Source of the DNA: Formivibrio sp. | GTDB lineage: Bacteria > Pseudomonadota > Gammaproteobacteria > Burkholderiales > Chitinibacteraceae | NCBI GenBank assembly: GCA_031291275.1 | Contig: JARLJJ010000557.1 | Span: 1-36,143, forward strand | Direction: 5' to 3' | Length of the DNA stretch: 36,143 bases | In this document: piece by piece, positions 1 through 7,513 of the stretch | Numbering within the stretch: position 1 is the first letter of the stretch | How the letters are laid out: each line of letters begins with the position of its first letter | The notes under the pieces: generated by a model | Told to the model about the DNA's origin: nothing | The model's database searches: none | What the model saw: only the letters and a program-made list of their open reading frames with translations | Program-made: the position numbers and the translations under genes

Positions 1-76
1 CCGCCTGGAGATAATCATTCAGAATGCCGGCGATTTCCGGCTCATCTTCCACGATCAAGATCGGTTTGGTATTCAT
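1..76 (-). CDS. Response regulator, OmpR/BaeR-like (N-terminal fragment)
   Basis: Only the first 25 codons lie in the window; the gene runs off the left edge. The translation begins MNTKPILIVEDEPEIAGIL, a typical receiver-domain start with the acidic E-D-E pocket that binds magnesium beside the phospho-acceptor aspartate, which would lie outside the window. Its start codon overlaps the stop codon of the upstream sensor kinase (ATGA), so the two are translationally coupled and almost certainly form a two-component pair. The BaeR-like assignment rests on this short N-terminus and on the partner kinase; the DNA-binding domain cannot be seen. Confidence 0.85.
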   Translation of the reverse strand, partial: MNTKPILIVEDEPEIAGILNDYLQA

Positions 77-1566
77 GCATACTCCAATTCCGGCACCAAA
101 GGTAATTGCAAAGTCCAGCAAAGCCCGCCCAGGTCACTGAGGCTGGCCTGCATGATTCCGTCATGGGCATCCACAATGGCCTTGGCAATGGCGAGCCCAA
201 GCCCGGAACCACCGGTTGCGCGACTACGCGAGTCATCGCCGCGATACAAACGCTCGGTCAATCGATCCAGCACCGCCTCAGGCACCCCAGGCGCAGAATC
301 TTCCCAGATCAGAATCACCTTGCCGTGCTCAAGACTGACGCGAATGCGCAGACTGCCCGGCACATCGGTATAGCGCAACGTGTTTTGCAAAAAATTACCT
401 AAAAGCTGGCGCAGACGGTCGGCATCCCCCAACACCGGGAGATTCTTGCCAAGAATAATATCCACATGCAGACCAACATGTTCAAAGGTCAGTTGGTAAC
501 TGTCGAGATACTCCTGAACCAAGCAGCCCAAATCCACGGGGGCTTTATGAAAAACCAAGGCGCCTTGATCAGACAATGCCAACTGATGCAGATCGTTGAC
601 CAGCAGGGACAACTGACGGGTTTTTTGTCCAATGTGGTGAAGCCAAGCGGCGTCGTACTGGTGAATACCATCCTCTACGGCTTCTATCTCCCCCAAGATG
701 ACGGTCAAGGGAGTACGTAATTCATGTGCAATATCCACGACCCAGCCACGCATCGCTTCGATTTCGACCAGCATGACCGACAAAGGCGTGCGCAATTCTT
801 GGGTAATATTGATCAACCACTCGCGCCGGCGTTCGCGGTTAGCCGCCAGTGTTTGGGCCAACCCGTTAAATTCACCCACCAACTGACCCAGCTCATCCTG
901 ACTATCGCCGGCGAGCTGGACGCTACAATCTCCACGAGCCAGCGCACGGGCGCCCTTGGTCATATCATCAATCGGGCGCCCCAACCGGCGGGATATCACG
1001 AATGCACCAAGCGCCGACACGACCAGCATACCCATCGCAAGCAGCACAAAACTTTGTCTTTGTTGTTCGACAAAGGCCTGCAAGATGGCCAGGGAAAATG
1101 GCGGATTGATCGAAGCCTCCAAATAGCCGACCGTCCGGTTTTGCACTTGGATGGGGATGGATACTGTGTTCGCGGACCACCGCTCCTCGCCGAGAAGCCG
1201 CTCTCCGCTCGCCCCTAATAGCAGAATGCCCATGGGCAAGCCACCATTTTTCTCACTCGAAAAAGCAGGCAATTCGGGGAGCGTGCTCAATTCAGGTGAA
1301 GTTGAATCATCGAACAGCGTATCGAAAATCAGGGCATCGACGACTGCGGGGCTGTGCACAATATTTGCCCAGCCGCCTTGTTGCTCAAAGCCTTCTGCCA
1401 AACGATGGGCCAGCCGTAGAAGGAGCTGCTTCTGCTGCTTTTCTATATGCAGACTGAGATCGTGGTCATAGCGCCACAAATTGAAGAGATAGACAGCCAG
1501 TATCAGTGAAGCATTGAGAACGGCAAGGATCAGGAAAACCTTGATCCCGATTCGATTGAATTTCAT
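73..1566 (-). CDS. Sensor histidine kinase, BaeS-like, with duplicated H-box
   Basis: Inner-membrane sensor kinase of 497 residues. Transmembrane helix 1 is about residues 9-29, the periplasmic sensor about 30-172, helix 2 about 173-192, and the HAMP linker about 193-245. The catalytic domain carries an N-box near N395 (LQNTLRYT), a BaeS-type G1 box (EDSAPG, 422-427) and a G2 box (GGSGLGLAI, 452-460). The unusual part is the dimerisation/phospho-acceptor region. Residues 250-274 and 275-299 are two consecutive copies of the same 25-residue segment. The second has the canonical histidine H281 (AHELRTPL); the first has glutamine at the equivalent place (Q256, TQELRTPL). Coupled by ATGA to the response regulator downstream. 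The signal sensed is unknown; an envelope-stress role is inferred only from resemblance to BaeS. Confidence 0.9.
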   Translation of the reverse strand: MKFNRIGIKVFLILAVLNASLILAVYLFNLWRYDHDLSLHIEKQQKQLLLRLAHRLAEGFEQQGGWANIVHSPAVVDALIFDTLFDDSTSPELSTLPELPAFSSEKNGGLPMGILLLGASGERLLGEERWSANTVSIPIQVQNRTVGYLEASINPPFSLAILQAFVEQQRQSFVLLAMGMLVVSALGAFVISRRLGRPIDDMTKGARALARGDCSVQLAGDSQDELGQLVGEFNGLAQTLAANRERRREWLINITQELRTPLSVMLVEIEAMRGWVVDIAHELRTPLTVILGEIEAVEDGIHQYDAAWLHHIGQKTRQLSLLVNDLHQLALSDQGALVFHKAPVDLGCLVQEYLDSYQLTFEHVGLHVDIILGKNLPVLGDADRLRQLLGNFLQNTLRYTDVPGSLRIRVSLEHGKVILIWEDSAPGVPEAVLDRLTERLYRGDDSRSRATGGSGLGLAIAKAIVDAHDGIMQASLSDLGGLCWTLQLPLVPELEYA

Positions 1567-1634
1567 GCAATAACTCTATGTGCCTTTGGATGGGTTTAAG
1601 CATAAAAATGGGAATCTCCCATGCAAAACAACTT

Positions 1635-2153
1635 TCATCCCGGCTTTGCGCATACCAGATCATCCACCACCTGGTTCATCTTGGTAGCAGTTGAAGTCCA
1701 TTTTTCATACCCAAGGCGACTCGTCTGGTAACGCGCAAGAGAAAGCACCCTCCCGCCTTGCAGCAAGGTCAACTCTGCGTCACCAAGATACGGTTGCAGA
1801 TCACTGGAAGTAAAATGGCTGCCCCAGCTCCGAGCCGCAGTGTACTGCAGTGTGGCTTCGCAGGAGATCGGCATGGCGCTCGGGGAATAAAGCGTGCTAT
1901 CCACCTGCAGTTGCTTCAAGCGTGTTTGCATTGTCGGCACAAAATCCGGCACAGCAACGTTCGGGTTGTATTCGATACAGATCGAATGCAATGGATAACG
2001 CAAAGTACACTTATCTGTATTTGACCAGGAATTGGCCATCAATTCAGAGGTCCCGCTGACAACCAAATTGAGCGCGTCATTCAATGGCACACCCACCATT
2101 GTCACGCAAGCAGACAACGGGAATGTGCAGAGCAGCAGAATCCATTTCCTCAT
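1635..2153 (-). CDS. Putative outer-membrane lipoprotein, Sbal_3080-like
   Basis: A 172-residue protein with a lipoprotein signal: charged MRKW start, a short hydrophobic stretch, and the lipobox LSAC with the modified cysteine at residue 16. The mature part has a paired-cysteine pattern and a C-terminal segment ending in a K-W-T-S-T-x-T-K-M motif that resembles lipoproteins annotated as the Sbal_3080 family; I place it there from memory of that pattern, with moderate confidence. The family has no established function. Its ATG overlaps the stop of the FlgH-like gene by one base (TGATG), so the two are probably translated together and both should be anchored in the outer membrane. Confidence 0.65.
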   Translation of the reverse strand: MRKWILLLCTFPLSACVTMVGVPLNDALNLVVSGTSELMANSWSNTDKCTLRYPLHSICIEYNPNVAVPDFVPTMQTRLKQLQVDSTLYSPSAMPISCEATLQYTAARSWGSHFTSSDLQPYLGDAELTLLQGGRVLSLARYQTSRLGYEKWTSTATKMNQVVDDLVCAKPG

Positions 2154-2863
2154 CAGAAAGGACTCAACACACTCAAGAACACTCTCTGCATCCAGTTCAT
2201 GCTATTGGCATCCGCAATGGTCCCTTGTCCCAGCAGTTCCAAGCGAGCGTCTGCTATCTTTTTGGAAGCAACCACATTGCCAGCCTTGAGGTCTTTCCGG
2301 TTCACCACCCCAGTCAGCCTCAAAGTACTTTGCTGGCCATTAACCGAGATTCTTTTGTCGCCGCCAATGAGCAAATTGCCGTTGGGCAACACATCGACTA
2401 CGGTGGCAGCCAACGTCGCCTTTACACCGTTTTTGGTCTCAAAATCACCCTTTCCCTTGAACTGATTATCCCCACTTCCAGTAAAATTATTCGCAGCAAG
2501 AAGGCTTCGAATAAGGGCTGGCGCATTATCGTCAGCACTTCCTTTATTAGTTACGGATCCGGTGCGGCTTACCGTGGAATTGTCTTTCCCGGTTGATTCA
2601 AGGCTTTCGTCGATCTCGACAGTCAGCACATCACCCACGCGACGAGCCAGTGGTTCTTCAAACAACATGACGGCGTTATGCGCTTGAAAAATCGCCCCAT
2701 TATTCCCTGCCATGGCCATGACAGGATAAGGACGTGCCGTCGTCGGCATCGTCACGACCTGTGGATCACTACTACAGGCAACAAGCACGATTGCGCAAGG
2801 CAGACACACAACAAGCAAAATTGCGCAAGGCAGGCACAGCGGCCTGAACTGAATTCTTCCCAT
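2153..2863 (-). CDS. flgH: FlgH-like flagellar L-ring lipoprotein, orphan copy
   Basis: A 236-residue homologue of FlgH, the lipoprotein that forms the outer-membrane L-ring of the flagellar basal body. The FlgH landmarks are present in order: NGAIFQA, RRVGDVLTVEIDESL, a GKGDFETKNGV-like stretch, VDVLPNGNLLIGGDKRISVN, the SGVVN-equivalent TGVVN, ADARLELLGQG and a C-terminal MNWMQRVFLSVLSPF. Length fits the family. The ATG at 2863 is chosen over a GTG one codon upstream. The signal peptide is odd: residues 10-19 and 20-29 are a tandem repeat (CLPCAILLVV / CLPCAIVLVA) before the lipobox LVAC, C30. No flgI, flgG or other flagellar gene is next to it; its partner is a one-base-overlapping lipoprotein gene. 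It could be the only FlgH of the cell or a paralogue used elsewhere. Confidence 0.85.
   Translation of the reverse strand: MGRIQFRPLCLPCAILLVVCLPCAIVLVACSSDPQVVTMPTTARPYPVMAMAGNNGAIFQAHNAVMLFEEPLARRVGDVLTVEIDESLESTGKDNSTVSRTGSVTNKGSADDNAPALIRSLLAANNFTGSGDNQFKGKGDFETKNGVKATLAATVVDVLPNGNLLIGGDKRISVNGQQSTLRLTGVVNRKDLKAGNVVASKKIADARLELLGQGTIADANSMNWMQRVFLSVLSPF
2781..2840. repeat. Two-unit 30-bp tandem repeat in the flgH-like signal peptide
   Basis: Two adjacent 30-base units (2781-2810 and 2811-2840) match at 25 of 30 positions by eye. The period is a multiple of three, so the repeat stays in frame and encodes a duplicated ten-residue hydrophobic block in the signal peptide of the FlgH-like protein. 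The second copy supplies the alanine before the lipid-modified cysteine. Confidence 0.8.
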
Positions 2864-3010
2864 CACATACTCAATTAACCAACACCACCAAGCTCAGTGG
2901 TCGCAGGCAAGTATGTCGCCAAAAATTGCAAAAAATATGACTAAAAAAAGGAAGTTTTCTTGAAAAATTGCACTTGAGACAATCTGGATTATTGGCCGGC
3001 CATTTCAACG

Positions 3011-3041
3011 AAAAACGGGCCAATGCAATGCATCGGCCCGT
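3011..3041 (-). terminator. Rho-independent terminator of the 66-residue orphan gene
   Basis: A 7-bp GC-rich stem (ACGGGCC at 3015-3021 pairing with GGCCCGT at 3035-3041) with a 13-base loop. On the minus strand the hairpin is followed by a run of T, read from the A tract at 3011-3015. It lies about 18 bases beyond the stop codon of the small gene, as expected for its terminator. Confidence 0.7.
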
Positions 3042-3058
3042 ATCTTTACCGGGACAAT

Positions 3059-3259
3059 TCAGGCGCGGGTATCAACCCTGCTGCCCAGATGCGCCGGATT
3101 ATTGTAGTAATTATTCGTAATGTTATAGGTATTGCCCGCAGGCAATACAGACTGGACGGCAGCCACAGCGCCCTTTCCAAGAGCAGACGCCACATTCGGG
3201 ATCAAGCCCAAGCCGGCATACAGTAACACTGACCCTAACTGACCACCCACATTCCACAT
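3059..3259 (-). CDS. Small orphan protein, hydrophobic with an Asn/Tyr-rich tail
   Basis: A 66-residue protein I do not recognise. Residues 5-45 are rich in Gly, Ala, Leu and Val and could form one or two membrane-associating helices; then comes a polar NTYNITNNYYNNP stretch and a short tail. No cysteine, no clear signal-peptidase site. I accept it as a gene because a near-perfect Shine-Dalgarno (AAAGGAGG) sits five bases before the ATG, a terminator follows the stop, and an inverted repeat lies upstream. It appears to be a single-gene transcription unit. Possible roles such as a small membrane or secreted peptide are guesses. Confidence 0.65.
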   Translation of the reverse strand: MWNVGGQLGSVLLYAGLGLIPNVASALGKGAVAAVQSVLPAGNTYNITNNYYNNPAHLGSRVDTRA

Positions 3260-3324
3260 GGCTGCCTCCTTTCATAACCTGCTCAGATTCAATTCTAGTG
3301 CCGGCACCTCTAAAAATGAAAGAA

Positions 3325-3366
3325 TTGTGGAAACTTTATGCAAAGTTTCACAATGTACTACGTCAA
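3325..3366 (-). promoter_or_regulatory. Inverted repeat and possible promoter of the orphan gene
   Basis: Arms at 3325-3337 (TTGTGGAAACTTT) and 3342-3353 (AAAGTTTCACAA) are complementary apart from one bulged base, around a four-base centre. On the minus strand a TTGACG (3366-3361) lies just upstream and could be a -35 element, but the -10 is weak (near TGCATA), so promoter placement is tentative. The repeat overlaps where RNA polymerase would sit, the usual position of an operator. It could also act as an RNA hairpin in the leader. Confidence 0.35.
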
Positions 3367-3532
3367 TTGTAAAAGATTGCAAACCTGTTTAACAGTCATT
3401 CCCCCGTGACAAGTATTCAAGCCATCCACCAATGCAGGATCTGATACGGACAGCTTTGTCAAAAAAGCGAAATGACAGACCAGGCCAACACCGATATTTG
3501 ATCTTGCGAAGCTACTCGGTTCAATCCAGAAA

Positions 3533-3567
3533 TCATGAAAAAATAAGCCCTCCGTTTCGGGAGGGCT
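3533..3567 (-). terminator. Rho-independent terminator of metNIQ
   Basis: A 9-bp stem, AAGCCCTCC (3545-3553) with GGAGGGCTT (3559-3567), closes a five-base loop. On the minus strand it is followed by a T-rich run (A-rich at 3537-3544 on the plus strand). It lies about 45 bases past the metQ stop and probably ends the operon. Confidence 0.85.
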
Positions 3568-3613
3568 TCGATCGAACATGCCAATTATTGGCTTTCCTGC
3601 TCGGTAGTAACAT

Positions 3614-4387
3614 TCAGAATGCGGGAACCACGGCCCCCTTGTATTTTTCCAGAATGAATTTCTTCACTTCCGGCGAGGTCAGTGCAACAGCCAGTTTCTT
3701 CAGGGCCGGGTTATCCTTGTTGTCGGCACGGCTGACCAGGATGTTCACGTACGGCGATTCGCCGCCTTCGATGACCAGTGCATCTTTCGAGGGATTCAGC
3801 TTGGCTTCCAGTGCGTAGTTGGTGTTGATCAAGGCCAGGTCAACCTGGTTCAGCACGCGTGGCAGGGTTGCTGCTTCGAGTTCGCGGAACTTCAGCTTTT
3901 TCGGATTGCTGGCGATATCCTTGGCCGTGGCCAGAATATTGCCTGCATCCTTCAGCGTAATCACACCTGCCTTTGCAAGAAGCAACAGCGCGCGGCCGCC
4001 ATTGGTGGCATCGTTCGGGATCGCCACGGTGGCGCCTTCTTTCAGATCGGCCAGTTTCTTGATTTTCTGGCTATAGGCACCGAATGGCTCGACATGTACC
4101 CCGACAATCGATACCAGGTTGGTGCCCTTGCCCTTGTTGAACTCGTCCAGATACGGCTTGTGCTGGAAGAAGTTGGCATCGAGGCGCTTTTCCGCGACCT
4201 GCACGTTCGGCTGCACATAATCGGTAAAGACCTTCACTTCCAGATCCACGCCCTGCTTGGCCAGCATCGGCTTCACGAATTCGAGCAGTTCTGCGTGCGG
4301 TACCGCAGTCGCTCCCACGGTCAGTTTGTCGGCGGCATTCACATTCAGCGCCAGCGTTGCCAGCAAGACAGCCAGTAATTTTTTCAT
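3614..4387 (-). CDS. metQ: Methionine ABC transporter, substrate-binding protein MetQ
   Basis: Periplasmic methionine-binding protein of 257 residues (NlpA/MetQ family), the capture component of the MetNIQ importer. The ATG at 4387 (MKKLLAVLLATLAL) has an AAGGAAG ribosome binding site. Family landmarks include LTVGATAVPHAELLEF, the HKPYLDEFN region, VAIPNDATNGGRALLLL and INTNYAL. The signal peptide ends in an ANA-like site with no cysteine, so unlike E. coli MetQ it appears to be a soluble periplasmic protein cut by signal peptidase I. It is the last gene of metN-metI-metQ, with 62 bases separating it from metI, and is followed by a strong terminator. Confidence 0.95.
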   Translation of the reverse strand: MKKLLAVLLATLALNVNAADKLTVGATAVPHAELLEFVKPMLAKQGVDLEVKVFTDYVQPNVQVAEKRLDANFFQHKPYLDEFNKGKGTNLVSIVGVHVEPFGAYSQKIKKLADLKEGATVAIPNDATNGGRALLLLAKAGVITLKDAGNILATAKDIASNPKKLKFRELEAATLPRVLNQVDLALINTNYALEAKLNPSKDALVIEGGESPYVNILVSRADNKDNPALKKLAVALTSPEVKKFILEKYKGAVVPAF

Positions 4388-4449
4388 TTTTCTTCCTTGT
4401 TTAGACAGCAGTAATAGGATGGCAGGCACAGGCCTGACGGTTTGATAAG

Positions 4450-5115
4450 TTATTTGCGACTGAAACGAACCACCAGCCGGTCCCCGATCATCTGCAACAC
4501 CTGCACCAGGATCAGCAGCAACACCACGGTCACGACCATCACATCGGTCTGGAAACGCTGGTAACCAAAGCGGATCGCCAGATCGCCCAAGCCGCCGCCA
4601 CCGATCACGCCGGACATCGCGGCATAGGAAACCAGAGTAATGGCCGTAACAGTCATCGCCGCGAACAGGCCTGGCAGCGCTTCGGGCAACAAAGCGCCGA
4701 GCACGATCTGGCGCGTGGTCGCGCCCATGGCCTGGCTGGCTTCGATAATGCCGCGATCTACTTCACGCAATGCGGTTTCCACCAGCCGGGCAAAGAACGG
4801 CGTGGCACCTACGACCAACGGCGGAATCGCCCCGCCGACGCCCAGCGAGGTGCCAACCAGCAACACGGTGAACGGAATCATCACGATCAGCAAAATCACG
4901 AACGGCACCGAACGCAACACGTTCACCACGAAGGACAGCGCACCGTACAGCACCGGCTGCGCCAGCAACTGGCGCGGCCCGGTCAGGAACAGCACGATGC
5001 CAAGCGGCAGACCGAGCACCAGGGTAAACAGCAACGAACCGCCGAGCATGGCCAGCGTATCGAGGGTGGCAAAACCGATTTCGGCCCAATCGATATTGAT
5101 AAAAAGATCCATCAT
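4450..5115 (-). CDS. metI: Methionine ABC transporter permease MetI
   Basis: Inner-membrane permease of 221 residues with five or so hydrophobic helices, matching the MetI length. It has the EAA-type coupling loop ([20 protein letters not shown]) that docks on the ATPase MetN, and the [23 protein letters not shown] segment typical of MetI. The start ATG at 5115 overlaps the metN stop (ATGA); a second ATG one codon later is equally possible. Together with MetN and MetQ it imports L- and D-methionine. Confidence 0.95.
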   Translation of the reverse strand: MMDLFINIDWAEIGFATLDTLAMLGGSLLFTLVLGLPLGIVLFLTGPRQLLAQPVLYGALSFVVNVLRSVPFVILLIVMIPFTVLLVGTSLGVGGAIPPLVVGATPFFARLVETALREVDRGIIEASQAMGATTRQIVLGALLPEALPGLFAAMTVTAITLVSYAAMSGVIGGGGLGDLAIRFGYQRFQTDVMVVTVVLLLILVQVLQMIGDRLVVRFSRK

Positions 5116-6125
5116 CGCAATGCCTCCACCGTGACAGCTTGCTGTTGCAGCTGGGCAAGCGCCATGTCGATGGCTTCTTCCTCCCCGACCAGCGCCAGCG
5201 TCAATTGCCCACAGGGCGTCGTTTTGATGCGCTCGATCCGCCCGGCCAGGATGCTGAATTCCAGTACATGCTGATGGATCACCCGGCTCAACGCCGCCTC
5301 GTAAGTAGACGCTCCGACAAAAGTCAGGCGCACGATCCTACCCGGCACATGAGCGAAATCATCGGATTGCGAATTTTCATCCACATGTTCGGCCTCTTGC
5401 ACAAAACGGCGCGTGGTCGAGTGTTGCGGATGCAGAAATACCTGCGTGACCGGACCAAACTCGACAATAGCGCCCGCATCCAGCACGGCCACTCGGTCGC
5501 AAATCGAGCGGATCACATCCATCTCATGCGTGATCAATACAATGGTCAATCCCAAGCGCTGGTTGATATCCAACAATAGCTGCAATACCGACTGCGTAGT
5601 CTGCGGGTCAAGCGCGCTGGTGGCTTCATCGCACAGCAACAGGCGCGGGCGATTGGCCAGCGCGCGGGCGATGCCGACACGCTGCTTCTGCCCGCCGGAA
5701 AGTTGCGCCGGATATTTGTCGCCCTGATCGGCCAGCCCGACCAGTTCCAGCAACTCGGCCACGCGAGTGTTGATTTCCTGCTTGGTTTTACCCCCAGCAA
5801 TTTTCAGCGGGAACGCAATGTTTTCCGCCACGGTCTTGGAGTACAGCAGGTTGAAGTGCTGAAAAATCATGCCAACCTGCTGGCGAAACGCGCGCAAGCC
5901 AGCATCGTCGAGACCGAGCACATCGGTGCCGTCAATGATCACTCGACCGGCATCGGGACTTTCCAGCCGATTGAGCAGCCGGATCAGCGTCGATTTACCG
6001 GCGCCGGAATGACCGATGATGCCGAAAATCTCACCGGCAGCGATCTTCATGCTGACGTCGCGCAGTGCCACGACTTCGCGCGGGCCTGAGCGATAAGTTT
6101 TTTGCAGCTGTTCGAGTTGAATCAC
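5112..6125 (-). CDS. metN: Methionine ABC transporter ATP-binding protein MetN
   Basis: ATPase subunit of 337 residues. Walker [10 protein letters not shown] at 38-46, Q-loop near Q89, signature LSGGQ at 142-146, Walker B LLLCDEA at 162-168 and the switch histidine in LITHEMD. The C-terminal part (about 260-335) is the NIL/ACT-like domain that binds methionine and inhibits transport when the cell is replete. The start is a GTG at 6125 with no strong Shine-Dalgarno. It is the first gene of the operon; the leader between it and asd holds a long hairpin. Confidence 0.93.
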   Translation of the reverse strand: MIQLEQLQKTYRSGPREVVALRDVSMKIAAGEIFGIIGHSGAGKSTLIRLLNRLESPDAGRVIIDGTDVLGLDDAGLRAFRQQVGMIFQHFNLLYSKTVAENIAFPLKIAGGKTKQEINTRVAELLELVGLADQGDKYPAQLSGGQKQRVGIARALANRPRLLLCDEATSALDPQTTQSVLQLLLDINQRLGLTIVLITHEMDVIRSICDRVAVLDAGAIVEFGPVTQVFLHPQHSTTRRFVQEAEHVDENSQSDDFAHVPGRIVRLTFVGASTYEAALSRVIHQHVLEFSILAGRIERIKTTPCGQLTLALVGEEEAIDMALAQLQQQAVTVEALR

Positions 6126-6252
6126 AATGGGAACCTGAATGATGCGGACGTCATTGTCCGTTGCTGGTGATATTTCTGGAAAGCATGAATTTTTATTTCA
6201 AAATAGCAAGGAGCGCTATAGGAGGAATCAGCAAGTCCCGTCCTATTCATCT

Positions 6253-6300
6253 GTACCAAGCATAACGGGGAGCATCCAGGCTCCCCGTTATGCTTGGTAC
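6253..6300. repeat. Perfect 21-bp inverted repeat (long hairpin) between asd and metN
   Basis: Arms at 6253-6273 and 6280-6300 are fully complementary with a six-base loop (ATCCAG). It begins ten bases past the asd stop on the minus strand, so it most likely folds at the 3' end of the asd transcript, but neither side has a T run. It could be a terminator or attenuator of unusual form, an mRNA stabiliser, or part of the metN leader. Confidence 0.75.
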
Positions 6301-6309
6301 TGGCGAAAA

Positions 6310-7416
6310 TCAGACCGCCAACAAAATCCTTAACATACGGCGCAGCGGCTCGGCCGCGCCCCACAGCAACTGGTCGCCGCAGACAAAGGCACTGATGTAT
6401 TCCGGACCCATATTGAGCTTGCGCACACGGCCAACACCGACCTTCAGCGTGCCGGTGATCGTGACCGGAGTCAGCTCTTGTTCGGTGATGCTGCGCTCGT
6501 TCGGCACCCACTTCACCCACTCGTTGCCACGCTGGATGATGGCTTCGATCTCGGCCAGCGGCAGGTCTTTCTTCAGCTTCATCGTCAGCGCCAGACTATG
6601 GCAGCGCATCGCGCCGATGCGCACGCACAGGCCATCGACCGGTACGATTTCGCTGTTGCCGAGTATCTTGTTCACTTCGGCCTGGCCCTTCCACTCTTCC
6701 TTGGTCTGGCCGTTGTCGAGCTGCTTGTCGATCCACGGGATCAGGCTGCCAGCGAGCGGGGCCGGGAAGAATTCGGTCGGTACGTCCTCGCGAATCGCCT
6801 TGGCCACCTTGCGGTCGATCTCCAGGATTGCCGACGACGGCGTGGCAAGCTCGGCCTCCACGGTCTTGTGGATCGCCCCCATGCCCTTCAGCAGTTCGCG
6901 CATATTGTTGGCGCCAGCGCCACTGGCGGCCTGGTAGGTCATCGAGCTGACCCACTCGACCAGGCCTTCCTTGAACAGCTGTCCCACGCCCATCAGCAGG
7001 ATCGAGTTGGTGCAGTTGCCACCGATGAAATTCTTCACGCCCTTGTTCAAGGCGGCATCGATCACGTCGCGATTCACCGCATCCAGAATGATGACGGCGT
7101 CATCTGCCATGCGTAGCGTCGAAGCTGCGTCGATCCAGTAGCCGTTCCAACCCGCAGCGCGCAGCTTGGGAAAGATTTCCGTGGTGTAATCGCCGCCCTG
7201 GCAAGAGATGATCACATCCATGGCAGCGAGCTCGGTGATGCTGTTGGCATCCTTGAGCGTGCCGGCCGCTTTACCAAAATTCGGCGCAGCCAGACCGGTT
7301 TGCGAGGTCGTGAAAAACGTCGGCTCGATCAGGGCAAAATCGTTTTCTTCCTGCATGCGTTGCATCAGCACCGAGCCCACCATGCCGCGCCAACCGACGA
7401 GACCAACCTTCTTCAT
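6310..7416 (-). CDS. asd: Aspartate-semialdehyde dehydrogenase
   Basis: Makes L-aspartate 4-semialdehyde from aspartyl phosphate with NADPH, the branch point to lysine/diaminopimelate, threonine and methionine. The 368-residue length matches the Gram-negative (E. coli-type) Asd. The nucleotide-binding start is [14 protein letters not shown]; the catalytic cysteine is C135 in GGNCTNS, and the active-site histidine is H273 in RIGAMRCHS. The reading frame extends further upstream, but the ATG at 7416 has a GGAAGGAAA ribosome binding site and gives the family N-terminus. It stands alone, divergent from dtd. Confidence 0.97.
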   Translation of the reverse strand: MKKVGLVGWRGMVGSVLMQRMQEENDFALIEPTFFTTSQTGLAAPNFGKAAGTLKDANSITELAAMDVIISCQGGDYTTEIFPKLRAAGWNGYWIDAASTLRMADDAVIILDAVNRDVIDAALNKGVKNFIGGNCTNSILLMGVGQLFKEGLVEWVSSMTYQAASGAGANNMRELLKGMGAIHKTVEAELATPSSAILEIDRKVAKAIREDVPTEFFPAPLAGSLIPWIDKQLDNGQTKEEWKGQAEVNKILGNSEIVPVDGLCVRIGAMRCHSLALTMKLKKDLPLAEIEAIIQRGNEWVKWVPNERSITEQELTPVTITGTLKVGVGRVRKLNMGPEYISAFVCGDQLLWGAAEPLRRMLRILLAV

Positions 7417-7513
7417 TGCCGTTTCCTTCCGAAATACCACGTTGCGAAAGCTTTGAGAATACTGAAAAATCCTCATTTTGGCGAGAAATCGCCCTGCAAA
7501 AGTCAGGATTACC

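Larger units (their letters stand above)
3260..3613. other. 354-bp non-coding stretch between the orphan gene and metQ
   Basis: This stretch holds the 5' region of the 66-residue gene, an inverted repeat at 3325-3353, a possible minus-strand promoter near 3340-3366, and the metQ terminator at 3533-3567. A 73-codon minus-strand reading frame (3358-3579) runs through the terminator and has no ribosome binding site or recognisable product, so I do not call it. I see no convincing gene or RNA in 3367-3532. Confidence 0.5.

Noticed and set aside
3358..3579. A 73-codon minus-strand frame in the gap before metQ
   Set aside because: It runs through the metQ terminator hairpin, lacks a Shine-Dalgarno and resembles nothing known.
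6147..6162. A small CGGAC/GTCCG hairpin just before metN, considered as part of a SAM riboswitch
   Set aside because: A single 5-bp stem without the conserved core of any SAM riboswitch class that I can recognise.
6185..6199. TGAA-N7-TTCA in the metN leader as a possible MetR site
   Set aside because: The known MetR consensus has a five-base spacer and here it is seven; AT-rich sequence gives such matches by chance.
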